A stretch of 64,000 bases of DNA from Ridgeia piscesae (Eukaryota; Annelida; Polychaeta; Sabellida; Siboglinidae), in assembly GCA_025642075.2 (NCBI GenBank), contig JAODUO010001188.1, positions 80,033 to 144,032 on the forward strand, read 5' to 3'. Under the pieces are notes generated by a model that saw only the letters and a list, made by a program, of their open reading frames with translations, ran no database searches and had not been told where the DNA came from. Positions within the stretch are counted from its first letter, which is position 1; every line of letters starts with the position of its first letter. Both the position numbers and the translations under genes were made by a program. Positions 28,901-42,000 of this stretch are shown piece by piece.

Positions 28901-31900
28901 GTACAAACTGGAGCAGCCATTTGTGTTGTCATAGAAACTGAAGCAGCTGTGTTTGTTTTCTAGAAACTGGAGCAGCGGCTCAGTGAGATGAGCGCTGAGT
29001 ATGAGCAAAAGTTGACTGACGTGAAAGAGAAACTGCGGCTTGAGAAAGAGGAAAGTATTGATCAAATTCGCAGGCAGCTGCAGAAATACCACACGGATGA
29101 AATCAACCGCCTCATTGTTGATCACCAGAGGGAGCTTCAGCGGCTTCAACCTGTCGGTGAAACCAGTAAGTTAGCTTTTATCTGACTGTACGTAAGTTGA
29201 GAACATGAAATGGTATTGACCATTCAAAACATGAAATTATGTTTTCCCACTCTTTCAAGGGGTGATGACAACATACTGATGCTACCTTGTATTATTAAAT
29301 GATGATGACTCACTCATTGTGTCTTACATCACCAGGCAATGATGACACACTAAATGTGTGTTGTGTCAGCAGGTAATGACACCCTAATTGTGTCTTGTGT
29401 CACCAAGTGAAGGTGACACTAATTGTCTTGTGTCACCAAATGATGATGACACTGATTATGTGTTGTGTTACAACATAGTGATGACTCACTGACTGTATAT
29501 CATGTCACCAACTGATTGTTGTCTCGTGTCACCAACTGATCATGTCTTGTGTCACTAGGTGACGATGACTCACTGATTGAGTTGGCGCGAAAGGTTCACG
29601 TTGAGATTGATCGCAACGAAGAGATCGACTCAAGGATGATGGGATATCTCACTCGGCCCGATGCTCAGGGTGCTCCCGATGTGTCTGATGCAGTGCCATC
29701 TGGTGGCACAGCAGCACAGGTTGTTCCTCCATCAGAGGGCAGCACTGAGCAGGCAACTACGCTGCAAGTAGGTGATATTATTTCATGGAGCCATCTGTGG
29801 ACATCATTGTGGTATTTTGGATAACTGGATACAGTGTGAATGTTTCCAAACTTATTTGAAGGTTGTTAGTAGTATGAAATATTATGATGGTAAAAGGCCA
29901 CTGTTTAGCTGCTGAAATGTCTTGTTCATGAAATTTGTAATTATTTACACTACACATGTCAGTATACTTAGCTGTGTCTGTCTAAATGTTATTTCTAATC
30001 TACCCATGTCAGCAAACAATTTATGAAACTATGCTTGTATAATTATTATATAAGCATTAAACCAAATGTTAGTTTTGCTTGTGTCAGAACTAGGCTATCA
30101 TTCTGCTGTAAATTAGCTAGTTTTTAATTAATACGTAACAAAGCTGCAATGTGATTTAGTCATACATTAGTCATTCAGTGATTAAAACCACCATAGCCAC
30201 ATGTTAGCTGTGTCTGTGCAGGGGCTCCTGAGGAAGATCCACTCGGAGGGCATCAAGAAGTTGTCTGTGCCTGAACTGCATCTGCTTCGTCGCTATGGCA
30301 ACGCCGCTTCCCAGGGGGAAGACCTGCGCCACGCATGGGAAGAGGAGAGATGCAGCCTTAAGGCAACCATCGATTCCCTGAGGGGGGCAACAGGGACAAC
30401 ACAATCACCTTTCTCTCGGAGCCAGGTAGCGTCAACGCTCAGTCAGCTGATGTTTTCATGGTTTCGGTTTCTTACTGACAAGTATTTGACGGGTCCATTA
30501 GGTAACATGTTTCCTAGCAACCAGGCTATAAAGCTTACAAAATGGCTGCCACACATGAAGCGGTTGGATATATTGTCATGTATGTTTTGAAATTATGTTT
30601 TGAAATATGTTATTTTTGACTAAAGCATTGGGAAAGGTGAGGACTTAATGCTTGATGGGTTGATTTAACAGATTGAAATTACAGTAGACATTGTACATTG
30701 TATTAAAACTACTGTTGGTTAGAAAGTGGACAGAGGTCACCCGCATAATTATGATTCTGACATCAGTGTTACGTCTAGTATCATAGGCATTTATCTAAAC
30801 AAAATAGTAATAATAAATTATAATAATAGTAAATAATAATAATTTGAAATGGTTTGAAAAGTTTTATCTCAGTCACAGAATTTGAAGTCAGCCAAGTGGT
30901 GAATGCCTGTGTGACTGGTGGATGGAGATAGTCATTATATTATTTAGTAAATGATTTACCTCTCAAGAAACTTTTTGTTTTCTCCCTATGTATTTTCTCT
31001 GTCTCTCACAGCCTTCTTCAGCAGACTGAATTTCATATATTGATTTTTACCTCCACAACAGGAGAGGTCACCAGGAGGTGAGCATGAGAGGGTGACCCAA
31101 GAGGTGAGTGACCTGCAGCGGCAGCTGGGTGCCCTCAAGGTGACCCTGCATGACGAGAAGGAACGACTGATGGCTGAGAAGACGAAGGTGGAAGAACAAC
31201 ACAAAGTGTTGGAGAACCAGCTGAGGCGCCAGGGTAAGAACTGTCACCCCACAGAGTAAGCCACCCCTCACTGTCACCCCACAGAGTAAGCCACCCCTCA
31301 CTGTCACCCCACAGAGTAAGCCACCCCTCACTGTCACCCCATAGAGTAAGCCACCCCTCACTGTTACCCCACAGAGTAAGCCACCCCTCACTGTCACCCC
31401 ACAGAGTAAGCCACCCCTCACTGTCACCCCACAGAGTAAGCCATCCCTCACTGTCACCCCACAGAGTAAGCCACCCCTCACTGTCACCCCACAGAGTAAG
31501 CCACCCCTCACTGTCACCCCACAGAGTAAGCCACCCCTCACTGTTACCCCACAGAGTAAGCCACCCCTCACTGTTACCCCACAGAGTAAGCCATCCCTCA
31601 CTGTTACCCCACAGAGTAAGCCATCCCTCACTGTTACCCCACAGAGTAAGCCATCCCTCACTGTCACCCCACAGAGTAAGCCACCCCTCACTGTTACCCC
31701 ACAGAGTAAGCCATCCCTCACTGTTACCCCACAGAGTAAGCCATCCCTCACTGTTACCCCACAGAGTAAGCCACCCCTCACTGTTACCCCACAGAGTAAG
31801 CCACCCCTCACTGTTATCCCACAGAGTAAGCCACCCCTCACTGTTACCCCACAGAGTAAGCCATCCCTCACTGTCACCCCACAGAGTAAGCCATCCCTCA

Positions 31901-34900
31901 CTGTTACCCCACAGAGTAAGCCACCCCTCACTGTTACCCCACAGAGTAAGCCATCCCTCACTGTCACCCCACAGAGTAAGCCATCCCTCACTGTCACCCC
32001 ACAGAGTAAGCCATCCCTCACTGTCACCCCACAGAGTAAGCCATCCCTCACTGTTACCCCACAGAGTAAGCCATCCCTCACTGTTACCCCACAGAGTAAG
32101 CCACCCCTCACTGTCACCCCACAGAGTAAGCCACCCCTCACTGTTACCCCACAGAGTAAGCCATCCCTCACTGTCACCCCACAGAGTAAGCCACCCCTCA
32201 CTGTCACCCCACAGAGTAAGCCATCCCTCACTGTCACCCCACAGAGTAAGCCACCCCTCACTGTCACCCCACAGAGTAAGCCACCCCTCACTGTCACCCC
32301 ACAGAGTAAGCCACCCCTCACTGTTACCCCACAGAGTAAGCCACCCCTCACTGTTACCCCACAGAGTAAGCCATCCCTCACTGTTACCCCACAGAGTAAG
32401 CCATCCCTCACTGTTACCCCACAGAGTAAGCCATCCCTCACTGTCACCCCACAGAGTAAGCCACCCCTCACTGTTACCCCACAGAGTAAGCCATCCCTCA
32501 CTGTTACCCCACAGAGTAAGCCATCCCTCACTGTTACCCCACAGAGTAAGCCACCCCTCACTGTTACCCCACAGAGTAAGCCACCCCTCACTGTTACCCC
32601 ACAGAGTAAGCCACCCCTCACTGTTACCCCACAGAGTAAGCCACCCCTCACTGTTACCCCACAGAGTAAGCCATCCCCTCACTGTTACCCCACAGAGTAA
32701 GCCACCCCTCACTGTTATCCCACAGAGTAAGCCACCCCTCACTGTTACCCCACAGAGTAAGCCATCCCTCACTGTCACCCCACAGAGTAAGCCACCCCTC
32801 ACTGTTATCCCACAGAGTAAGCCACCCCTCACTGTTACCCCACAGAGTAAGCCATCCCTCACTGTCTACCCCACAGAGTAAGCCACCCCTCACTGTTATC
32901 CCACAGAGTAAGCCACCCCTCACTGTTACCCCACAGAGTAAGCCACCCCTCACTGTTACCCCACAGAGTAAGCCACCCCTCACTGTTACCCCACAGAGTA
33001 AGCCACCCCTCACTGTTACCCCACAGAGTAAGCCATCCCTCACTGTTACCCCACAGAGTAAGCCACCCCTCACTGTTACCCCACAGAGTAAGCCACCCCT
33101 CACTGTACCCCACAGAGTAAGCCACCCCTCACTGTTACCCCACAGAGTAAGCCACCCCTCACTGTTACCCCACAGAGTAAGCCACCCCTCACTGTTACCC
33201 CACAGAGTAAGCCACCCCTCACTGTTACCCCACAGAGTAAGCCACTCCCTCACTGTTACCCCACAGAGTAAGCCACCCCTCACTGTTACCCCACAGAGTA
33301 AGCCACCCCTCACTGTTACCCCACAGAGTAAGCCACCCCTCACTGTTACCCCACAGAGTAAGCCACCCCTCACTGTTACCCCACAGAGTAAGCCACCCTC
33401 ACTGTTACCCCACAGAGTAAGCCACCCCTCACTGTTACCCCACAGAGTAAGCCACCCTCACTGTTACCCCACAGAGTAAGCCACCCCTCACTGTTACCCC
33501 ACAGAGTAAGCCACCCCTCACTGTTACCCCACAGAGTAAGCCATCCCTCACTGTTACCCCACAGAGTAAGCCACCCCTCACTGTTACCCCACAGAGTAAG
33601 CCACCCCTCACTGTTACCCCACAGAGTAAGCCACCCCTCACTGTTACCCCACAGAGTAAGCCACCCCTCACTGTTACCCCACAGAGTAAGCCACCCCTCA
33701 CTGTTACCCCACAGAGTAAGCCACCCCTCACTGTTACCCCACAGAGTAAGCCACCCCTCACTGTTACCCCACAGAGTAAGCCATCCCTCACTGTTACCCC
33801 ACAGAGTAAGCCACCCCTCACTGTTACCCCACAGAGTAAGCCATCCCTCACTGTACCCCACAGAGTAAGCCATCCCTCACTGTTACCCCACAGAGTAAGC
33901 CATCCCTCACTGTCACCCCACAGAGTAAGCCACCCCTCACTGTTACCCCACAGAGTAAGCCATCCCTCACTGTTACCCCACAGAGTAAGCCTCACTGTTA
34001 CCCTCACAGGTGTCATCCCCTGTACCCAGAGTAAGCCACCCCTCACTGTTACCCCACAGAGTAAGCCATCCCTCACTGTCACTCCCCTCACTGTTACCCC
34101 ACAGAGTAAGCCATCCCTCACTGTTACCCCACAGAGTAAGCCATCCCTCACTGTCACCCCACAGAGTAAGCCACCCCTCACTGTCACCCCACAGAGTAAG
34201 CCATCCCTCACTGTTACCCCACAGAGTAAGCCATCCCTCACTGTTACCCCACAGAGTAAGCCACCCTCACTGTCACCCCACAGAGTAAGCCACCCTCACT
34301 GTACCCCACAGAGTAAGCCATCCCTCACTGTACCCCACAGAGTAAGCCATCCCTCACTGTTACCCCACAGAGTAAGCCATCCCTCACTGTACCCCACAGA
34401 GTAAGCCATCCCTCACTGTTACCCCACAGAGTAAGCCACCCCTCACTGTCACCCCACAGAGTAAGCCATCCCTCACTGTTACCCCACAGAGTAAGCCATC
34501 CCTCACTGTCACCCCACAGAGTAAGCCACCCCTCACTGTTACCCCACAGAGTAAGCCATCCCTCACTGTTACCCCACAGAGTAAGCCATCCCTCACTGTT
34601 ACCCCACAGAGTAAGCCATCCCTCACTGTTACCCCACAGAGTAAGCCACCCCTCACTGTTACCCCACAGAGTAAGCCATCCCTCACTGTTACCCCACAGA
34701 GTAAGCCACCCCTCACTGTTACCCCACAGAGTAAGCCATCCCTCACTGTTACCCCACAGAGTAAGCCATCCCTCACTGTTACCCCACAGAGTAAGCCACC
34801 CCTCACTGTTACCCCACAGAGTAAGCCATCCCTCACTGTTACCCCACAGAGTAAGCCATCCCTCACTGTACCCCACAGAGTAAGCCACCCCTCACTGTTA

Positions 34901-35943
34901 CCCCACAGAGTAAGCCACCCCTCACTGTTACCCCACAGAGTAAGCCACCCCTCACTGTTACCCCACAGAGTAAGCCATCCCTCACTGTTACCCCACAGAG
35001 TAAGCCATCCCTCACTGTCACTCCCCTCACTGTTACCCCACAGAGTAAGCCATCCCTCACTGTTACCACAGAGTAAGCCACCCCTCACTGTCACTCCCCT
35101 CACTGTTACCCCACCAGTGTAAGTTACCCCCTCACTGTCACCCCTCACTGTTACCCCACAGAGTAAACCACCCCTCACTGTTGCCCCACCAATGTAAGTT
35201 ACCCTCACTGTCACTCCACCAGTGTACATCACACTGTTACCCTAACAGTGTAAGTCAACCCCATTGTCTCTCCATCAGTGTAAGTCACCCCCCCACTTTT
35301 ACCCCACCAGTGTAAGTCAACCCGCCCCCCACCCCCCACTGTCACTCCACCAGTGTCAGTCGCCCATCAGTCCACCCACCAGGGCAAGTCACCCATCAGT
35401 ACCATTCCACCTTTCATCCCTCACTACCACCCACAAGAGTGAGGCACCCTTGCGAATCTCCCTACTAGAGTAAGTCACCCCAGTAGTGTAAGTCAGTAAC
35501 ATGTTGAGTCAGTGTAATGATATATTGTGTACCTATGTTGTAGTTTTGAAGTACATGACAGTGATCTTTAGATCTGCTAAGAGTATCCGAGTCAGGGGTC
35601 ATATGCTAATGCTGCTTGTTGTTACAGTGGAAGTGCTGGAGTTCAAAGTTCAGCAAGAGAGGGTGGTGAGTGACGACCTACGCACAAGTCTGGAGGTGGA
35701 GAAGAGTCATCGGCACGAGTTGACCGGTCAACTCAGCGAGGAGAGGACGTCGGACAGCCGTCTTCAGACGGAGCTCAGTGACATGACGTCTCGTGTCACC
35801 ATGCTGCAGGATGCACTGACGCGAGAACAGGCCCGCCTCGCATCTACCTCGTGAGTGTCTCTGTTGCATAAGTCCATATAGTCCTAATGAGTTCTCGTGA
35901 GTGTATCTGCTGTATAATTCAACATATAATTCCTAATACACAC

Positions 35944-36006
<63 letters not shown>

Positions 36007-36012
36007 CTATAT

Positions 36013-36075
<63 letters not shown>

Positions 36076-39000
36076 TATACTATACATATACATATACATA
36101 TAGTATCCACCTTGTGAGTGTGTTCTGTCATGTAATTGCTGGGTAATTCGATGACATCTAGTATCTACTTTGTGAGTGTCTTTTGTATGAGTTTTCTATC
36201 TTATACATATCTCTGTTGTGTAAGTCTACTGTGTAGTGTCCAATAGCAGTCTAGTGTCTCTGGTGAGTGTCTCTGTTGCATAAGTCTACTGTGTAGTGTC
36301 CAATAGCAGTCTAGTGTCTCTGGTGAGTGTCTCTGTTGCATAAGTCTACTGTGTAGTGTCCAATAGCAGTCTAGTGTCTCTGGTGAGTGTCTCTGTTGCA
36401 TAAGTCTACTGTGTAGTGTCCAATAGCAGTCTAGTGTCTCTGGTGAGTGTCTCTGTTGCATAAGTCTACTGTGTAGTGTCCAATACATCTATGTTGTGAG
36501 TGTTTTTCAGTTTTTTCCAATAGCAGTCTAGTGTCTCTGGTGAGTGTCTCTGTTGCATAAGTCTACTGTATAGTGTCCAATAGCAGTCTAGTGTCTCTGG
36601 TGAGTGTCTCTGTTGCATAAGTCTACTGTATAGTGTCCAATAGCAGTCTAGTGTCTCTGGTGAGTGTCTCTGTTGCATAAGTCTACTGTGTAGTGTCCAA
36701 TAGCAGTCTAGTGTCTCTGGTGAGTGTCTCTGTTGCATAAGTCTACTGTATAGTGTCCAATAGCAGTCTAGTGTCTCTGGTGAGTGTCTCTGTTGCATAA
36801 GTCTACTGTGTAGTGTCCAGTAGACATATACCATCTATGTTGTGAGTGTATCTCAGTTGTATATATCTATCTTACAGATGAATAATTAATCTACCTCATG
36901 AACGTATGTCTACCTTAAAGTACCCAGTCCTGGTCGTATATTAGATAGTTTCTAGAGGAAGGAATGACGTCAGGTGGTCAGTCGTTTGAGTGAGGTTCTG
37001 GTCGTGTTTCAGGAGTGCCCTGGAGGAGCAGCGGAGACAGGCCGGTCAGTTGAACGAGGCTCTGGTCATTGAGAAGGCCAACAGTGCCCAGTGCATGGAC
37101 TGGCTGGACACTGCGAAGGAACACAGTTCACAGTTCAGAGAGCGCACCAACCATGTCATACAGGTGGGCACGTCTCCTCAATTAGGGGCACCTCACATGC
37201 ATTAGGGGAACTTTACCTGGATTAGGGGCACTTTACCTGGATTAAAGGGACCTCACAGCGATAGGGGCACATACCTTGATACAGGGGTCCAGTTGATTAT
37301 CCCCAAAACAATTTGTGGACACAGAAACAGTAATGAAAAATGGAATAAGCGAATCAAACTGTACATAGGGTATCCCTGGTTCACTGTGAAAAGTAGAAAA
37401 ATTGAGGTTTTGGAAGGACGGATGAGTGAGAAAGAAATAACTGCATGATAATTTATGAAACTGTTATCTGTGAGACTGTTTCTGGCCAGAATTGTCACAG
37501 CCTCTCCCAACATTGACACGTGTCACATGTCCTTCCCAATGTTTGATGGTTGAATGACAGAAGACATCACTTTCAGAATCACTCTGTCTCGGAGCTTCAG
37601 AAGTATCTCACTGAGGCAAGTTTAGTGTGAAGTGGTGGAGGGAGAGGGAGAGTGGGGAGAGAGAGAGGGATGTAGAATGGGAAAAGAGGGAGGGAGAGGG
37701 AGAGTTGAAGCAGAAGGGTGGGAATGTAGGAGTGGGAAGAGGGAGGGAAGAGAAGAAAAAGAGGGACAGTTGGAAAAGAGAAGGAGGGGAGGGACAGTTG
37801 GAAGAGAAGGAGGGGAGGGACAGTTGGAAGAGAAGGAGGGGAGGGACAGTTGGAAGAGAAGGAGGGGAGGGACAGTTGGAAGAGAAGGAGGGGAGGGACA
37901 GTTGGAAGAGGGGGATGTAGAATGAGTATAGAGGAAGGGGGAGAGGAAGTGAGGGAGGGGAGAGAGTTAGAGAAGGGATGGAAGTAGAATTGGAAGAGGA
38001 GGGAGAGGTGGGAGATTGGTAAGTAGTGGGGTAGGAAGAGTGTGATTGCACCTGTGCCGAGTGAAAATATTAAGCCATCTCATGGTGGTCTAAACTAACA
38101 CCACACTGTGTGTCATCTAGGGCTGTCACCTGTCCACCTTCTTGGATTGTGTGGCAGTTTGTCAGTTGTGTTTGGCACCCCCTAATTAAAACCTAATTAA
38201 AACCATATTCAGTGGATTGTGACACCCCTCATATTCAGTGGATTGTGACACCACCTCACTCCTCACTCGTGTGATGTCCCCCCTCACCAAGTATGACACC
38301 TTTAGTGTGTGTGTGTTCAGATGTTTCGTTTGCTGTGACACCCCTAGTATTGCACACATAGTAATCACATCTGCCCCATGAACAAGTTACAGATTCACTT
38401 CCTTGGCAGTCTGTGACATGCAGATATTTACTTGGTCAGTTTTAGTAGGCTTTCCCTGGCAGTTCTTACAGCTGTACTGGAAGGAGCCAATAATTATGTT
38501 ACCTCTTGTAGCTAATATTTCCAAGTACAATATGTAATTGAATTATCCAGTTTGTCCTCCATTGCTATTGCCTGTCGTGATTGCAGAGATTGTGACTGGT
38601 GTTTGCTAGAACACATCATCGTCACAGAACACTCCTTATCACATATCATATCATTGTCACAAATAATGCAATGACTGACTTTTCTTTGTTATAGAACACG
38701 TCATTATCACAAAGCATGCAATGACTGTGATTTGTGTTTGTCATAGAACATGTCATTGTCACAAAGCATGCAATGACTGTGATTTGTGTTTGTCATAGAA
38801 CACATCATTATCACAAAGCATGCAATGACTGTGATTTGTGTTTATCATAGAACATGTCATTGTCACAAATCATGCAATGACAGAATGACTGTGATTTGTG
38901 TTTGTCATAGAACACGTCATTGTCACAAAGCATGCAATGACTGTGATTTGTGTTTGTTATAGATTGTGTCATTGTCACAAAGCATGCAGTGACTGTGATT

Positions 39001-42000
39001 TGTGTTTGTCAAAGACAGTGCAATGACTAACGAGTGTTTGTAAAGTAACTTGAAATGGCATACTAACATCATAAATGTTAGCTTTTCGTGACAGTGCACG
39101 GAGCATAAGTGACTGTGACTTGTGTTTGTCATGGAGCATGCATTGACTGCAACTCGTGTGTTTGCCACAGAAGTTGAAGCAGGACATGGAGAGTGAGAAG
39201 CAGAGCCACCTGGAGGCAGTGAGTGCGTTGGAGCGAGAGCGTATGACGGTGGCGAGTCTGAGGAGAGAGGTTGACTTGGAGCGGGACCAGCACCGTAACA
39301 CACAGACCAAGTACAAGGCCAAGGTGGAGCAGATGAGAGCCTCCTTGGAGCTGCACAAGTCTCGCGCGGAGGAGATCAACAGGTGAGGTCACTTTGGTTG
39401 TTTGTCTGTCGTGTCGTCAGGTTCTAGTGAGAACAGATACACACATAAGAGTAAGGTAATTTAACATGAAAAGACAAAGGATAGTTATCAATAGCGCGTT
39501 GTACATTGTGTGATGACGTGTGTTGTTAGGTGTGTTATGAAGGTGTCATGGAGTGTGTCATGTGTTGCAAGGTGCATTTGTAAACTGTGTCAGTATCATG
39601 GAGAGCATAGTGTGGTATGTCATGAAATATGTTACGGCAGAAGTCATGGGGTGTGTTGTGGAATGTGTCATGACATTTTTGTCATAAGGTGTGTCATAAA
39701 TATGGCAGGTGTGTCATAAAGTGTGTCATGAGGTATGTTATTGTCACATGTGTCATGAGCTGTGTCATGGGTATTTCGTGAAATGTTCCATGGGTATAGC
39801 ATGGCATGTGTTATGAAATGTATGTGATCGTGAGTGAGGTATGTCATACACTGTGTCACAAGGTGTGTCATGGGTATGGCATTAGATGTCATACAAGTGT
39901 GTCATGAAGTGTGTCGTGAAGTGTATGTCATACAGTGTGTCACTAGGTGTGTCGTGTTGTCAGTGCCTTGCAGCGAGAGAGACAGTTGGGTGCCCAGCTG
40001 CGTGACATTCTGGATGACGAGCGCAGCAGCCAACAAGACCTCTCTGACCGTGAGCGGGCGGCCATCACTGACCTGCAGGCCCTGCTTGACCTGGAGCGTA
40101 GTAAGCTGCTTGAGATGCAGGAGGCGCTGCAGCAAGAGCGGGACACGGTGGCCGCACTCAATGACGACCTGCTCGCGGTCAAGGCTGAGTTCACAGAGTC
40201 ACTGAACCGCGAAAGGGCCACATGCAGACAGCTGAAGACTGCGCTGGAGACGCTGCAGGTGAGAGTGGGTAGAGAGTGACAGGTGTGTAGAGGTGACAGG
40301 TAGATAGAGGGTCAGGTGGGTAGAGAATGATTTGTAGGTAGAGAACGGCAGGAAGATGGATAGGGATTGATAGATATAGAATAACAGGTAGAGAGATGGA
40401 CAGGTGGTTGAAGATTGACAAGTAGATGGCATAGCGATATGTGGGTAAAGAGTGACAGGTAGGTGCAGTGACAGGTAGGTGCAGTGACAGGTAGGTGCAG
40501 TGACAGGCCAGGATCAGTTCATTTCGCCGTCACTTTATGCATTAATCTCAATCAGTTGGGAGAGGGTTTGGCCCATGAAGATGAGTCATAAATGCTCCGG
40601 AGTCAAACCCAGTTATTCTTCTGTTAATTGCTTTTGGTCACTCGTCGTTCTTTGATTGTAAATAATGAATGAATCAGCCCAGTCCAACAAAATAAATGAC
40701 ATGATCAGATTATCATAACATCATCTCTACACAAGAGAAACGTCTCGTACACCACAAACTGATCATTGACATATGAGTGAGATTGATAATCACAGGTAGA
40801 TAGAGTGACAGGTGGTTGAGAAAGCGGTATCAAGATAAGATGAGATAGCGAAAATAATGAGTGACAGATAGATAGAATATCAAGAAGGTGAGAGGGGGAA
40901 GGTAGATATGAGAGGGCAAGTGCATTTTGAAACTAATATGATTTCATCAGTCTTGTGAGACATAGAGTTATGTGACTTTATAGGCCCAGAAAGAAGACCT
41001 GAAGACGAGAATTGACCAATCGCAAGAGAGACTTCGTGAAATGCAGACAGACCGCGACCGGTGGCAGGCGAGTGTCCTCTCACCGAAGTCTCATGTCCAC
41101 CAGATGGAGACAACGTATGAACTGTCAGAGGTGCGAGACAGCGACAGACTGCGACAGAGCATCTCCGGGACGAGCCATCTGGCTCAGTCGTCTGAGGTTG
41201 AGAGACTGATGGAGACAGTCACTCAGCTGCAGTCACAGCTGGCAGAGACACGCCGGGCAGAGGTGGAGGCGCGTGAAGCCTGCAACCTTCTGCGGCTGAA
41301 GAGTGCCATGGCCCCGGCTGACAGTGGATACGCACAGCACCAGTACAGCAACGGGGATGTGGTAAGAGCGCTGTGTTGTGTGTTTGTGATGTCCGTTTGT
41401 GATGTGTGTTAATGATGTGTGTTTGTGTTGTGTGTTTGTGATGTGTGTTTGTGGTGTGTGTTTGTGATGTGTGTTTGTGATGTCTGTTTGTGATATGTGT
41501 TTGTGATGTGTGTTAATGATGTGTGTTTGTGATGTGTGGTTGTAGTGTGTGTTTGCAGTGTCTGTTTGTGATGTGTGTTAATGATGTGTGTTTGTGATGT
41601 CTGTTTGTGATATGTGTTTGTGATGTGTGTTTGTGATGTGTGGTTGTGATGTGTGTTTGTGATGTGTGTTTGTGATATGGTTGATATGTGTTTGTGATAT
41701 GTGTTTGTGATATGGGTTAACGATGTGTGTTGGTGTGTTTGATGTGTGTTTGTGATGATGAGTAGTTGTAATGTGTTACAGTGTCATGTTTGTAATATGT
41801 GTAGATGTAGCATGTCAAAGCGTTATGTCTGCTTTGTAATAGTTATTGTGTCACGTGTAAGTGTTACAATGTTATGATTGTAATGTTATGTCTGTAATGT
41901 TTAGCTCTTACAGTATTATGTTTGTAATGTATAGTTGTAATGTCTTAGTGTTGTGTTTGTAATGTGTGCCCAAAATATCATACACTGTTGTATGTGTAAT

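Noticed and set aside
31068..35232. Antisense ORFs up to 575 codons ([10 protein letters not shown] / [10 protein letters not shown])
   Set aside because: Translation of the 30-bp array; two frames are open at once and shift at each indel.
31234..36830. CRISPR-like appearance of the 30-bp and 60-bp arrays
   Set aside because: There are no variable spacers; units are contiguous, and the genome is eukaryotic.
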